Part shown: positions 51,659 to 60,091 of the stretch, one piece after another
Layout: each line of letters opens with the position of its first letter
Position numbering within the stretch: the stretch's first letter is position 1
Origin: Pseudomonas chlororaphis
GTDB taxonomy: Bacteria > Pseudomonadota > Gammaproteobacteria > Pseudomonadales > Pseudomonadaceae
Direction of reading: 5' to 3'
NCBI RefSeq assembly: GCF_003731765.1
Contig: NZ_MOAL01000004.1
Location: 1,674,001-1,738,000 of the forward strand
DNA: 64,000 nucleotides
The notes under the pieces: generated by a model
The model's input: the letters and a program-made list of their open reading frames with translations, nothing else
Databases searched by the model: none
What the model was told of the DNA's origin: nothing
Translations under genes and position numbers: made by a program

Positions 51659-52858
51659 ATGGCAGTCAAGATTCTCTGGTACCTCACCACTCCGGACGGG
51701 CCCTATCCATGGGAGCCGGAGGGGCGTTGGAAGACCGATTTCGAACACCTCAAGCAGTTGGCCGTGGCCAGCGATCGCCTGGGGTATTACGGCTCGTTGC
51801 TGGGCTCGAGCCCCAATGAAAGCCTGGTGGTGGCCGCGTCGTTGATCGACGCCACCCAGCGCCTGCGTTTCCTGGTAGCGCAGCACCCTGGCGAACTGTC
51901 GCCGGCGGTCCTGGCCAAATGGGCGCTGACGTTCGACCAGTTCTCCAACGGTCGCCTGCTGTTCAACGTGGTCAACGGCAATGACGCCGGCCTGGCCACT
52001 TTGGGGGTGCATTACCCCCACGACGAACGTTATGACTTCAGCCTCGAATACTGGCGCGCCTTCCAGGGCTTCTACGCCGGCGATACCGCGGGTTATGACG
52101 GCCGCTACGTCAAGCTGGCCCCGCGTGCTGCGGGCGCCGCTAGCCATCCCCTGGGCGGTTGGCACCCGCCGAAGCAGAAGCCCGGCATCCCGCTGTGGGG
52201 CGCCGGCACCTCGGGCCCTGGCGTCGCTCACTCGGTGCAGTTGCTGGATGTGTACCTGAGCTTTGCCAACACCCCGCCGAAACTCGGCGAAAAATTCCGC
52301 AAGGTGGCCGCCGAAGCTGCCAAGGTCGGGCGCGAACTGACCTTCGGCACCCGCCTGCAAATCATCGTCCGTGAAACCGAGGAAGAAGCCTGGGCCCACG
52401 CCGAGAAGCTGCTGCAGCGCACTTCGTTGCAGACGGCACGCAACGCCATCGAGCGCCAGCTGCCGGCCGGTGAAACCCTGGACAGCTTCCACAGCGACGA
52501 CCCGCAAACCCAGCGCAATGTCGAGGCCATCCGCGCCGGGCGCCTGCCCAAGGCCCGGGACCTGGAGATCTACCCCAATGTCTGGCTTGGCCCGAGCCTG
52601 TTCGGCTTCAACATTCTCGGTCCGGCCGCCGGCACCTACCTGGTGGGCAGCGCCGAGCAGGTCGCCGAGCGCATTCGCGAGTACGAAGCCCAGGGCACCT
52701 CGGCGTTCATCCTGTCCGGCTTCCCGCTGATCGATGAAGCCCACCGTGTGGCCGATTTGCTGTTCCCGTTGCTCGACCTGGACCACGGTTTCGACGTACC
52801 GCGCCTGGGCGTGACCACCAAGGTCGCGCAGCGTGCAGACCGCCTTGAGCAGGCATGA
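51659..52858 (+). CDS. LLM-class flavin-dependent monooxygenase
   Basis: 399 aa. SsuD-like features: ILWYLTTPDGPYPWEPEGRW start, DRLGYYGSLLGSSPNESLVVAASLIDAT, LRFLVAQHPGELSP, NGRLLFNVVNGNDAGLA and VGSAEQVAERIREYEAQG. AAGGA lies about 10 nt before the ATG. It is followed after 10 nt by a Tat-type binding protein and a complete Dpp-type transporter, so it likely oxidises the sulfur compound taken up by that system. FMNH2 would come from a reductase outside the window. Confidence 0.87.
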   Translation: MAVKILWYLTTPDGPYPWEPEGRWKTDFEHLKQLAVASDRLGYYGSLLGSSPNESLVVAASLIDATQRLRFLVAQHPGELSPAVLAKWALTFDQFSNGRLLFNVVNGNDAGLATLGVHYPHDERYDFSLEYWRAFQGFYAGDTAGYDGRYVKLAPRAAGAASHPLGGWHPPKQKPGIPLWGAGTSGPGVAHSVQLLDVYLSFANTPPKLGEKFRKVAAEAAKVGRELTFGTRLQIIVRETEEEAWAHAEKLLQRTSLQTARNAIERQLPAGETLDSFHSDDPQTQRNVEAIRAGRLPKARDLEIYPNVWLGPSLFGFNILGPAAGTYLVGSAEQVAERIREYEAQGTSAFILSGFPLIDEAHRVADLLFPLLDLDHGFDVPRLGVTTKVAQRADRLEQA

Positions 52859-52868
52859 GGAGAAGGGC

Positions 52869-54440
52869 ATGAGCGAGGCATTTTCCCGGCGGATCTTCCT
52901 GGGCAACAGTCTGGCCGTTGGTGGCGGCCTGTTGCTTGGCAGCAGCCTGCTCAGCGGTTGCGACAGCGGTGCGGCGGTCAGTGGCGCGGCCGCCTTGTCC
53001 AGCACCCCGGTGCGTGGCGGGCGCTTGCGGGTGGGCATTATCGATGGCGACCAGTCCGGCAACCTCGACGCCCACAAACCCGTGGGCGGCGGGATCATTC
53101 GCGGCTGGGCGCTGTACAGCAAATTCTGGGAATGGAACCCGGACGTCAGCACCCGACTGGCCCTGGCCGAGTTCGCCGAGCCCAATGCCGATGCCAGCGC
53201 CTGGACCATCCGCATCAAACCGGGCCTGGAGTTTCACCACGGCAAGAGCATCGGTGCCGACGACATGCTGTTCTCGATCCTGCGCCTGACCGACCCGCAA
53301 TTGGCCTCGCCCTTTGCTGGGCTGGTGGGGGCTATCGACCGCCAGGCCCTGCGCAAGCTGGACGAGCGCACCATCGAGATTCGCTTCAAGGAGGGCCAGA
53401 GCTTCTTCCCCCTGGATGAAACCCTGATCAGCTTCGGTGGCATCGTGCCCACCGATTACCACCCCGTCACCAACCCGGTGGGCGCCGGGCCCTACAAGCT
53501 CAAGAGCTTTATTCCCGGGCAGCGCTCGCTCTACACCCGTTTTGATAACTACTACAAACCCGGCCAACCCTACGCCGATGAGCTGGAGATCATCGAGTTC
53601 AAGGACCAGGTGTCCCGTGCTGCGGCCCTGCGTGCCGGGCAGATCGATGTCGCCAGCGGGGTCCAGGCCGAGCACAGCGCGCTGCTCAAGGCCGACACGC
53701 GGCTGCGGGTCTATGCCTCGCCGAGCACCTCGTTTACCGGCTTCAACCTGAACCTGGCCAAGGCGCCGTTCCAGGACCTGCGGGTACGCCAGGCCTTTCG
53801 TTTGCTGGCCGACCGCCAGGAACTGGTGGACCGTGGCCTCAATGGTTTCGGGCGCATCGCCAACGACCTGTATTCGCCCCACGACCCGACCTACAACCAC
53901 AGCATCGCCCAGCGGCCTTATGACCTGGAGCAGGCGCGCGCGCTGTTGCGCCAGGCCGGGCAGAGCGATCTGCGGGTGGAGCTGACCACCCCCTCGGGGC
54001 CCGGGGTCAACGCGGCCCTGGTGTTTGCCCAACAAGCGAAAAAGGCCGGGGTCGAGGTCAAGGTCACCCAGGTCGATGGCTCGGTATTCAACGGACCCCA
54101 GCGGGAAAACTGGCTGCTGTCCCCCGGTTCGACGCCGGCTCGGGGCTTTCTCGCCTCGGCGCTGCACAACGACGCGCCCCAGGCGATCTACAACCGCAGC
54201 AATTTCCACGACCCGCGGTTCACCGAGCTCTACCAGCAAGCCCTGGCCCAGCCCGACCTGGAACGGCGCAAGCAACTGGTGCATGAAGCCCAGGGCATCC
54301 AGCATGAGCGCGGCGGCCTGCTGATCTGGGGCTTCAACGATGTGCTGGACGCGGCCTCGATCCGCGTCGGCGGTTTGCAGCCGGAACAGACCACCTTCGC
54401 CTCCTGGCGCTTTGACGAGTTGTGGTTGAACCATGTCTGA
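52869..54440 (+). CDS. Dpp-type substrate-binding lipoprotein with Tat-like signal
   Basis: 523 aa, SBP_bac_5 (peptide/nickel/opine) family: RLRVGIIDGDQSGNLDAHKP, LAEFAEPNADASAWTIRIKPGLEFHHGKSI, and NPVGAGPYKLKSF. The N-terminus has twin arginines (FSRRIFLGNS) and a lipobox ending at Cys (LLSGC, about residue 31), which indicates Tat export and lipidation. The start is ATG 52869, with AGGAG upstream. Its 8-nt overlap with the permease gene supports one transcript. A close paralogue is at 60092-61681. Confidence 0.88.
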   Translation: MSEAFSRRIFLGNSLAVGGGLLLGSSLLSGCDSGAAVSGAAALSSTPVRGGRLRVGIIDGDQSGNLDAHKPVGGGIIRGWALYSKFWEWNPDVSTRLALAEFAEPNADASAWTIRIKPGLEFHHGKSIGADDMLFSILRLTDPQLASPFAGLVGAIDRQALRKLDERTIEIRFKEGQSFFPLDETLISFGGIVPTDYHPVTNPVGAGPYKLKSFIPGQRSLYTRFDNYYKPGQPYADELEIIEFKDQVSRAAALRAGQIDVASGVQAEHSALLKADTRLRVYASPSTSFTGFNLNLAKAPFQDLRVRQAFRLLADRQELVDRGLNGFGRIANDLYSPHDPTYNHSIAQRPYDLEQARALLRQAGQSDLRVELTTPSGPGVNAALVFAQQAKKAGVEVKVTQVDGSVFNGPQRENWLLSPGSTPARGFLASALHNDAPQAIYNRSNFHDPRFTELYQQALAQPDLERRKQLVHEAQGIQHERGGLLIWGFNDVLDAASIRVGGLQPEQTTFASWRFDELWLNHV

Positions 54441-55494
54441 ACCTTGTGCCAAACCGTCACGTACCCCAGCCTGGCTGTCGTGGTTTATCGGGCGCCTGGG
54501 CTACGGCCTGCTCACCGCCTGGGTCATCAGCCTGGTGGTGTTCGTCGCCACCCAGGCGCTGCCGTCGGACCCGGCCCGGGTGATCCTCGGCCCCGAAGCG
54601 CCCCTGGAGAGCATCCTCACCCTGCAACGCCAGTTGGGGCTGGACCGGCCGATTTTCGAGCAGTACCTGCGCTGGCTGGGCCATGCCCTGACCGGCGAGT
54701 TGGGGGTCTCCCTGGACTCCAATGCCCCCGTGAGCAGCATCCTCTTCGGGCGCTTCGGCTACACCCTGGCGCTGCTGGCCGGGGTCATCGCGCTGGTGGT
54801 GCCCCTGGCCTTGGTGCTGGGGGTGTCCCTGGCCCTGCGTCGCGACAGCCGCCTGGATCGCTGGAGCCTGTCGCTGCTGATCTTCCTCAAGGCGACGCCG
54901 GGGTTTCTCCTGGCCATCGGCCTGGTGCTGCTGTTTTCCATGCCGCACATGGACCTGCTGCCGGCGGTGTCGATCCTCGACCCGGACCAGTCGCTGTGGC
55001 GCCAGTTGAAGTTCCTGGTGTTGCCGGTGGTGGCCCTGAGCCTGTCGGCGTTGCCGTATCTGACGCGCATGGTGCGGGCGGCGATGATCGAAGCGCTGGA
55101 GTCCGATTACGTGATTGCCGCGCGCCTGCGGGGCATTCCCGAGTGGCGCATCGTTTGGCGCCACACCTTGCCCAATGCCCTGATCCCGGCGATCCAGGGC
55201 GTGGCCCTGACCCTGCGCACGCTGATCGGCGGCGCGCTGCTGGCCGAGGTGATTTTCAGCTACCCGGGTATCGGCACGTCGTTGAACTCGGCGATCCAGA
55301 TGCGCGACCTGCCGATGATCCAGGGCATCGTGCTGGTGATTACCCTGGCGGTGGTGCTGATCAACCTGCTGGCGGACCTGCTGACCGTGCTGCTCACCCC
55401 GAAACTGCGTACTGCGCGCCGGGTGACCCTGATTCGCCGTAACCGCCGGGGCATCCAGCCCTGGTGGCGGCGCTCGCCATCCAAGGCGCCATGA
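54433..55494 (+). CDS. DppB-like ABC transporter permease
   Basis: 353 aa. Family features: AWVISLVVFVATQALPSDPARVILG, SALPYLTRMVRAAMIEALESDYVIAARLRG (typical DppB loop; cited by its ends SALPYLTRMVRAAM and YVIAARLRG), and HTLPNALIPAIQGV. The C-terminus is longer and basic. It forms a heterodimer with the DppC-like protein. Confidence 0.92.
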   Translation: MSEPCAKPSRTPAWLSWFIGRLGYGLLTAWVISLVVFVATQALPSDPARVILGPEAPLESILTLQRQLGLDRPIFEQYLRWLGHALTGELGVSLDSNAPVSSILFGRFGYTLALLAGVIALVVPLALVLGVSLALRRDSRLDRWSLSLLIFLKATPGFLLAIGLVLLFSMPHMDLLPAVSILDPDQSLWRQLKFLVLPVVALSLSALPYLTRMVRAAMIEALESDYVIAARLRGIPEWRIVWRHTLPNALIPAIQGVALTLRTLIGGALLAEVIFSYPGIGTSLNSAIQMRDLPMIQGIVLVITLAVVLINLLADLLTVLLTPKLRTARRVTLIRRNRRGIQPWWRRSPSKAP

Positions 55495-55504
55495 GAGGCC
55501 AACC

Positions 55505-56350
55505 ATGAGCATTTCCCGTTCTACTCGCTGGCGTCTGTGGCTGGCCGAACCGCAAACCCGCAAGGGCGCACTGATTACCCTGCTGGTGGTGGCGCTGGCG
55601 TTGTTCGGCCCGTGGCTGGCGCCCCATGCGCCCACCGACATGCTCGGCCCGGTGTACGGCGCGCCCTCGGCGGCGGCCTGGCTGGGCTACGACTTTCTCG
55701 GCCACGACGTGCTGTCGCGTTTGCTCAGTGGCGGCTTGTCGGTGCTGTGGATGTCGGTCGCTGCGGCGTCGATCGCCTTGCTGGTCGGCAGCAGCCTGGG
55801 CCTGTTGGCGGGGTTTTCCCGACGTCGCCTGGACCAGTTGATCACCTGGCTGGCGGACGTGTCCCTGGCCTTTCCCGACCTGATCCTGGTGCTGCTGATT
55901 GTCTCCATGCTCGGGCGTGCGCCCTGGCTGATCGTGCTCACCGTGGCCATTGCCTTTACCCCCGGGGTGATTCGCCTGGCCCGGGGCAGCGCGGTGGCGG
56001 TGGCGGGGCAGGAGTTTGTCGAGGCCGCGCAGATGATGGGCTACTCGCGGCGGCGGATTCTGTTTCGCGAGATCCTGCCGAACATCCTCACGCCGCTGCT
56101 GGTGCACTTCGGCAACATGCTGACCTGGGGCGTGGGCATGCTCTCGGGCTTGAGCTTCCTGGGCTACGGGGTGGCACCGCCCACCGCCGACTGGGGCTTG
56201 ATGATCAATGAAAACCAGGCCGGCCTGCTGGTGCAGCCCTGGGCGGTGCTGGCGCCAGCGGTGCTGATCGGGATCTTTGCCTATGGCACCAATATTCTCG
56301 CTGAAGGCATTGGCCGCAGCAGTTCGCGGATCGGAGACAAACAACCATGA
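55505..56350 (+). CDS. DppC-like ABC transporter permease
   Basis: 281 aa. The DppC marks GYDFLGHDVLSRLLSGGL, RLARGSAVAVAGQEFVEAAQMMG and REILPNILTPLLVHF are present. It overlaps the fused ATPase gene by 4 nt (ATGA). Confidence 0.92.
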   Translation: MSISRSTRWRLWLAEPQTRKGALITLLVVALALFGPWLAPHAPTDMLGPVYGAPSAAAWLGYDFLGHDVLSRLLSGGLSVLWMSVAAASIALLVGSSLGLLAGFSRRRLDQLITWLADVSLAFPDLILVLLIVSMLGRAPWLIVLTVAIAFTPGVIRLARGSAVAVAGQEFVEAAQMMGYSRRRILFREILPNILTPLLVHFGNMLTWGVGMLSGLSFLGYGVAPPTADWGLMINENQAGLLVQPWAVLAPAVLIGIFAYGTNILAEGIGRSSSRIGDKQP

Positions 56351-58185
56351 ACGCCCTTGCCGGGATCGAATCCCCAGCCCCGCTGAATGCCCGGGGTTCT
56401 CATCCGACCCCTGATCAGGATCACCAGCGGGTGCTGCAGGTCAGTGAATTGCGAGTGGAATTGAAGGGCCAGGTGGATGTGCTCTCGGGGGTGTCGTTCA
56501 GCCTCGACGCCGGGGAGATTCTGGGCCTGGTGGGGGAGTCCGGCTCGGGCAAGACCACCCTGGCCACGGCCTTGCTAGCCCATGCCCGACGCGGTGCGCG
56601 GATTGTTTCCGGGCGCATCGAAGTGGCCGGGCAGGCCTTGCTGGAATTGCAGGGTGAGGCCTTGCGCCGGGCCCGGGGCAGCCTGATCGGCTACGTCGCC
56701 CAGGACCCGGCCACCGCTTTGAACCCGGCGTTGCGCATTGGCGGGCTGCTGCGCGAAACCCTGGCGGTGCATCAGGTGCGCCTGGACCGCGCGGCGCAGC
56801 AGCAACGCATCCTCGACACCCTGCGCGATGTCGGCCTGCCGTCCGATCCGGACTTTCTGCGGCGCTTTCCCCACCAACTCTCCGGTGGCCAGCAACAGCG
56901 AGTGATGCTGGCCCTGGCATTTGTCCTGCGGCCACGGCTGATCGTTCTCGATGAGCCGACCACCGCCCTGGATGTGACCACCCAGGCGCATATCCTCGAC
57001 ACCCTGCGCAGGCTGTGCAAAAGCCTCGGGGTGGCGGCGGTGTATGTGTCCCACGACCTGGCGGTGATCAAGGACCTGGTGGACCGGGTGATGGTTATGT
57101 ACGCCGGGCGCCTGGTGGAAACCGCGACCCGCGAGGTGCTGTTCCGGCAGCCGGGCCACCCTTATACCCGTGGCTTGCTGGCGGCGATTCCAGACGTGGC
57201 CCAGCGGCGCGACCTGCAGGCGATCCCCGGCCATGCACCGGCCCCGGGGCAGCGGCCTTCTGGCTGCGCCTTTGCGCCCCGTTGCCCACGCAGCCGCGCC
57301 GAATGCTCCCAGGCCGAGCCGCCCTTGCGCGGGGTGCAAGCGGGGCAGCAGGTGGCCTGCATCGACCCCCATCACCAGGAACTGCAATGGGTGGCGCAGG
57401 CCCCCGTGGCCCTTGGCGAGGCACGGGATCAGGGCGCGCCGCTCCTGGAAATCAACGGCTTGAACGTGGCCTATGACCGACAGGTGCTGTTCGACATCTC
57501 GCTGCGCCTGGCCCCGGGAGAATGCCTGGCGCTGGTGGGCGAGTCCGGCTCCGGTAAAACCAGCCTGGCCCGGGCTGTGGCCGGGTTGGGGGAAAATACC
57601 GAGGGTGAGCTGCGCTATGCCGGCCAAGCCTTGCCACTGGCGGCGCGGCAACGGGACGCCGGGTTGCGGCACCAGATCCAGTACATATTCCAGAACCCGT
57701 ATCGCGCCTTGAACCCTCGGCAGACGGTGTTTCAAACCCTGAGCACGCCCTTGCAGCACTTCTTCGGAATCAAGGGGGGCGCAGCCCGGGAGCGGGTCGC
57801 GGCGGTGCTCAAGCGCGTTTCGTTGCCAGCGTCGGTGGGCGATCTCTATCCCCATAGCCTGTCGGGCGGTGAGCGCCAGCGGGTAGCGATTGCCCGAGCC
57901 CTGGTGTGCGAGCCGAAGTTGTTGATCTGCGATGAAATCACCTCGGCCCTGGATGTGTCGGTCCAGGCTTCGATCCTGGGGTTGCTGCGGCAATTGCAGG
58001 GGGAAGGGCTGACCTTGCTGTTTGTCACCCATGACCTCGGGGTGGTGCGCGCCATTGCCGACCGGGTGCTGGTGCTCAAACACGGGCGGGTGGTGGAGCA
58101 GGGGGCTGTGGACAGGGTGCTCGACCAGCCCCAGGCGGCCTACACCCGCACCCTGCTGGAAAACTCACCAACCTTGGGACGTTGA
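56347..58185 (+). CDS. Fused DppD-DppF-type ABC transporter ATPase
   Basis: 612 aa with two complete ABC domains. First: Walker A GESGSGKTT, signature LSGGQQQR, Walker B LIVLDEPTTALD, then a Cys-rich oligopeptide-type tail (GCAFAPRCP, AEC, VACID). Second: GESGSGKTS, LSGGERQR, LLICDEITSALD. Both sites look functional. The fusion replaces the usual separate DppD and DppF. It closes the plus-strand operon; a REP pair follows the stop. Confidence 0.92.
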   Translation: MNALAGIESPAPLNARGSHPTPDQDHQRVLQVSELRVELKGQVDVLSGVSFSLDAGEILGLVGESGSGKTTLATALLAHARRGARIVSGRIEVAGQALLELQGEALRRARGSLIGYVAQDPATALNPALRIGGLLRETLAVHQVRLDRAAQQQRILDTLRDVGLPSDPDFLRRFPHQLSGGQQQRVMLALAFVLRPRLIVLDEPTTALDVTTQAHILDTLRRLCKSLGVAAVYVSHDLAVIKDLVDRVMVMYAGRLVETATREVLFRQPGHPYTRGLLAAIPDVAQRRDLQAIPGHAPAPGQRPSGCAFAPRCPRSRAECSQAEPPLRGVQAGQQVACIDPHHQELQWVAQAPVALGEARDQGAPLLEINGLNVAYDRQVLFDISLRLAPGECLALVGESGSGKTSLARAVAGLGENTEGELRYAGQALPLAARQRDAGLRHQIQYIFQNPYRALNPRQTVFQTLSTPLQHFFGIKGGAARERVAAVLKRVSLPASVGDLYPHSLSGGERQRVAIARALVCEPKLLICDEITSALDVSVQASILGLLRQLQGEGLTLLFVTHDLGVVRAIADRVLVLKHGRVVEQGAVDRVLDQPQAAYTRTLLENSPTLGR

Positions 58186-58207
58186 TACGCCAGGCGTTAC
58201 CAACGCT

Positions 58208-58273
58208 GATCGCCGGCAAGCCGGCTCCTACAGGGCGTGCGTGGTCGTTGTAGGAGCTGGCTTGCCAGCGATT
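58208..58273. repeat. REPIN upstream of the RAYT gene
   Basis: GCCGGCAAGCCGGCTCC and GTAGGAGCTGGCTTGCCAGC lie in outward orientation about 20 nt apart, just before the transposase gene. Confidence 0.85.
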
Positions 58274-58369
58274 ACGTCCTCCTGGACACCTCTAGAACAA
58301 CTCTTCAGCACCGCCAGTGCATTCCCCGCATTAGCCTTGTTCTTGTCATGGACACAACAGGGCAATGGA

Positions 58370-58828
58370 ATGACCACCTGGCCTCACGCCAAGCGCTTGC
58401 GCGCCGGGCGCTATTCCCAATCGGGGCAGCTTTACCTGTTGACCGCCGTTACCCTGGATCGCCAGCCTCTATTTGCGGACTGGCGCTGCGGGCGGCTGTT
58501 GGTGGCGCAGTTTCTGCAGGCTCAGGATCAGGGTCTGGCGGATTCTCTCGCCTGGGTGGTGATGCCGGATCATTTTCATTGGTTGGTCGAACTCAAGCGC
58601 AGCAGCCTGTCGGCGTTGATGCTCGCCACTAAATCCCGCAGCGCCCGGGAGATCAATGCCCGGTTAGGTCGTAGCGGGCGCCTGTGGCAGAAAGGCTTCC
58701 ACGACCGGGCCATCCGCCGGGAAGAAAACGTGCAGGCGGTGGCCCGGTACATCATTGCCAACCCGATTCGTGCGGGCCTGGTCAGCAGGGTGCAGGACTA
58801 CCCGTTATGGGACGCGATCTGGGTGTGA
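58370..58828 (+). mobile_element. REP-associated tyrosine transposase (RAYT)
   Basis: 152-aa Y1-type single-stranded DNA transposase. The HUH motif is H68-F-H70 (MPDHFHWLVE) and the catalytic Tyr is Y127 (VARYIIANPIRAG); LWQKGFHDRAIRREENVQ is the characteristic RAYT segment. It is flanked by REP pairs on both sides, the usual arrangement of a RAYT with its own REPINs. RAYTs are domesticated single-copy relatives of IS200/IS605 transposases that spread REP sequences rather than themselves. The start ATG 58370 has only a weak ribosome-binding site. Confidence 0.9.
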
Positions 58829-58854
58829 AACGGCGTGCACCAGCGTCGCCTTTT

Positions 58855-58938
58855 TGTAGGAGCCGGCTTGCCGGCGATTGGGGCCTTATGTCCTGCGCCC
58901 TGTTCGGCGGCGTTATCGCTGGCAAGCCAGCTCCTACA
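58855..58938. repeat. REPIN downstream of the RAYT gene
   Basis: GTAGGAGCCGGCTTGCCGGC and the inverted CTGGCAAGCCAGCTCC are separated by about 35 nt, between the RAYT gene and the convergent LLM gene. Confidence 0.88.
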
Positions 58939-58955
58939 GGGGGTGGACGGTGGGT

Positions 58956-60041
58956 TCAGGCCACCCGGGCTTTGCGGCGACGGGCTTCTTCGCGGACGGC
59001 GGGGATGATCCAGCGGCCGTAGTCGACGGTGTCGTAGAACGGGTCGTAACCGCGGTTGAGGAAGGTGGTGACGCCCAAGTCAACGTAATCCAGCAGGGCT
59101 TGGGCCACGGTTTCCGGGGTGCCGACCAGGGCGGTGGTGTCGCCGTAGGCACCGACGGCGGTGGCGGTGGGCATCCATAGGGCGCGGTCGTGGCGGTCAC
59201 CCTGGGCGGCAGCGGCCAACAGGCGTTCGGAGCCGGTGCCCTTGAGGCGTTTTTGCCAGGGGCTGCCGGCGGCGAACTGCGGGTTGGCCTTGATCTGCGC
59301 CAGGATCTGCTCGGCCCGTTGCCAGGCCAGCTCCTCGGTGGCGCCGAGGATCAGGCGCACCGACAGGCTGACCTTGGGCGCTGCCACGCCCGCCGCGCTG
59401 GCGGCTGCGCGCAGTTTGCCGATCTGCTCGGCGACGCCGCTCAGGGGCTCGCCCCATAAGGCGTAAAGGTCGGCGTGTTTCACCGCAATCTGGTAGGCGA
59501 TGTCGGAAGAACCGCCGAAGGAAATCGGGATGTGCGGTTGCTGCAGGGGTTTGACCGGGGAGAAGGCGCCCTTGATGTTGAAGTACTGCCCCTCGAAGTC
59601 GAAGGGTTCTTCAGCGGTCCAGGTGCGGCGGACGATTTCCAGGTATTCGTCAGTGCGTTTGTAGCGTTCGGTCTTGTCCAGCAAGGTGTCGCCTTCCTGG
59701 GGTTCGGCGGTGATGCCGGTGATGGCGTGCAAGCGAATTCGCCCGCCGCCGGTGGTGTGGTCCAGGGTGGCGAATGCCCGGGCCGCCACGGTGGGGGCGG
59801 TCAGCGCCGGGCGGTGGGCGATCATGAAACCCAGGCGCTCGGTGTGGGCAGCGGCGTAGGCGGCGATTTGCAGGCTGTCGGCGCTGCCGGGGCCGCTGGC
59901 GATCAGCACCCGGTCGAAGCCGGCGTGTTCGTGGCTACGGGCGTGGTGACGGATAAATTCCAGGTCGAAGTCCGGGCTACGGGCGCCACGGGTTTCCGAC
60001 CATTGGCGGGGGAAGATCATGCCGACAAATTCAATGGACAT
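58956..60041 (-). CDS. LLM-class flavin-dependent monooxygenase (SsuD-like)
   Basis: 361 aa. SsuD-like segments: EFVGMIFPRQWSE, FIRHHARSHEHAGFDRVLIASG, GFMIAHRPALTAPTVAARAFATLDHTTGGGR (ends GFMIAHRP and TTGGGR), RIRLHAITGI and KTERYKRTDEYLEI. Length and the HRP and RYxRxDEY motifs match alkanesulfonate monooxygenases. AGGA is 7 nt before the ATG. It is the last gene of a minus-strand operon starting outside the right edge. Likely cleaves a sulfonate or sulfone taken up via the linked binding protein. Confidence 0.88.
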   Translation of the reverse strand: MSIEFVGMIFPRQWSETRGARSPDFDLEFIRHHARSHEHAGFDRVLIASGPGSADSLQIAAYAAAHTERLGFMIAHRPALTAPTVAARAFATLDHTTGGGRIRLHAITGITAEPQEGDTLLDKTERYKRTDEYLEIVRRTWTAEEPFDFEGQYFNIKGAFSPVKPLQQPHIPISFGGSSDIAYQIAVKHADLYALWGEPLSGVAEQIGKLRAAASAAGVAAPKVSLSVRLILGATEELAWQRAEQILAQIKANPQFAAGSPWQKRLKGTGSERLLAAAAQGDRHDRALWMPTATAVGAYGDTTALVGTPETVAQALLDYVDLGVTTFLNRGYDPFYDTVDYGRWIIPAVREEARRRKARVA

Positions 60042-60091
60042 GGGCGGTTCCTATAAAGGGCAGATAAGGGCAGGTCAACGCAGCGTGTGGC

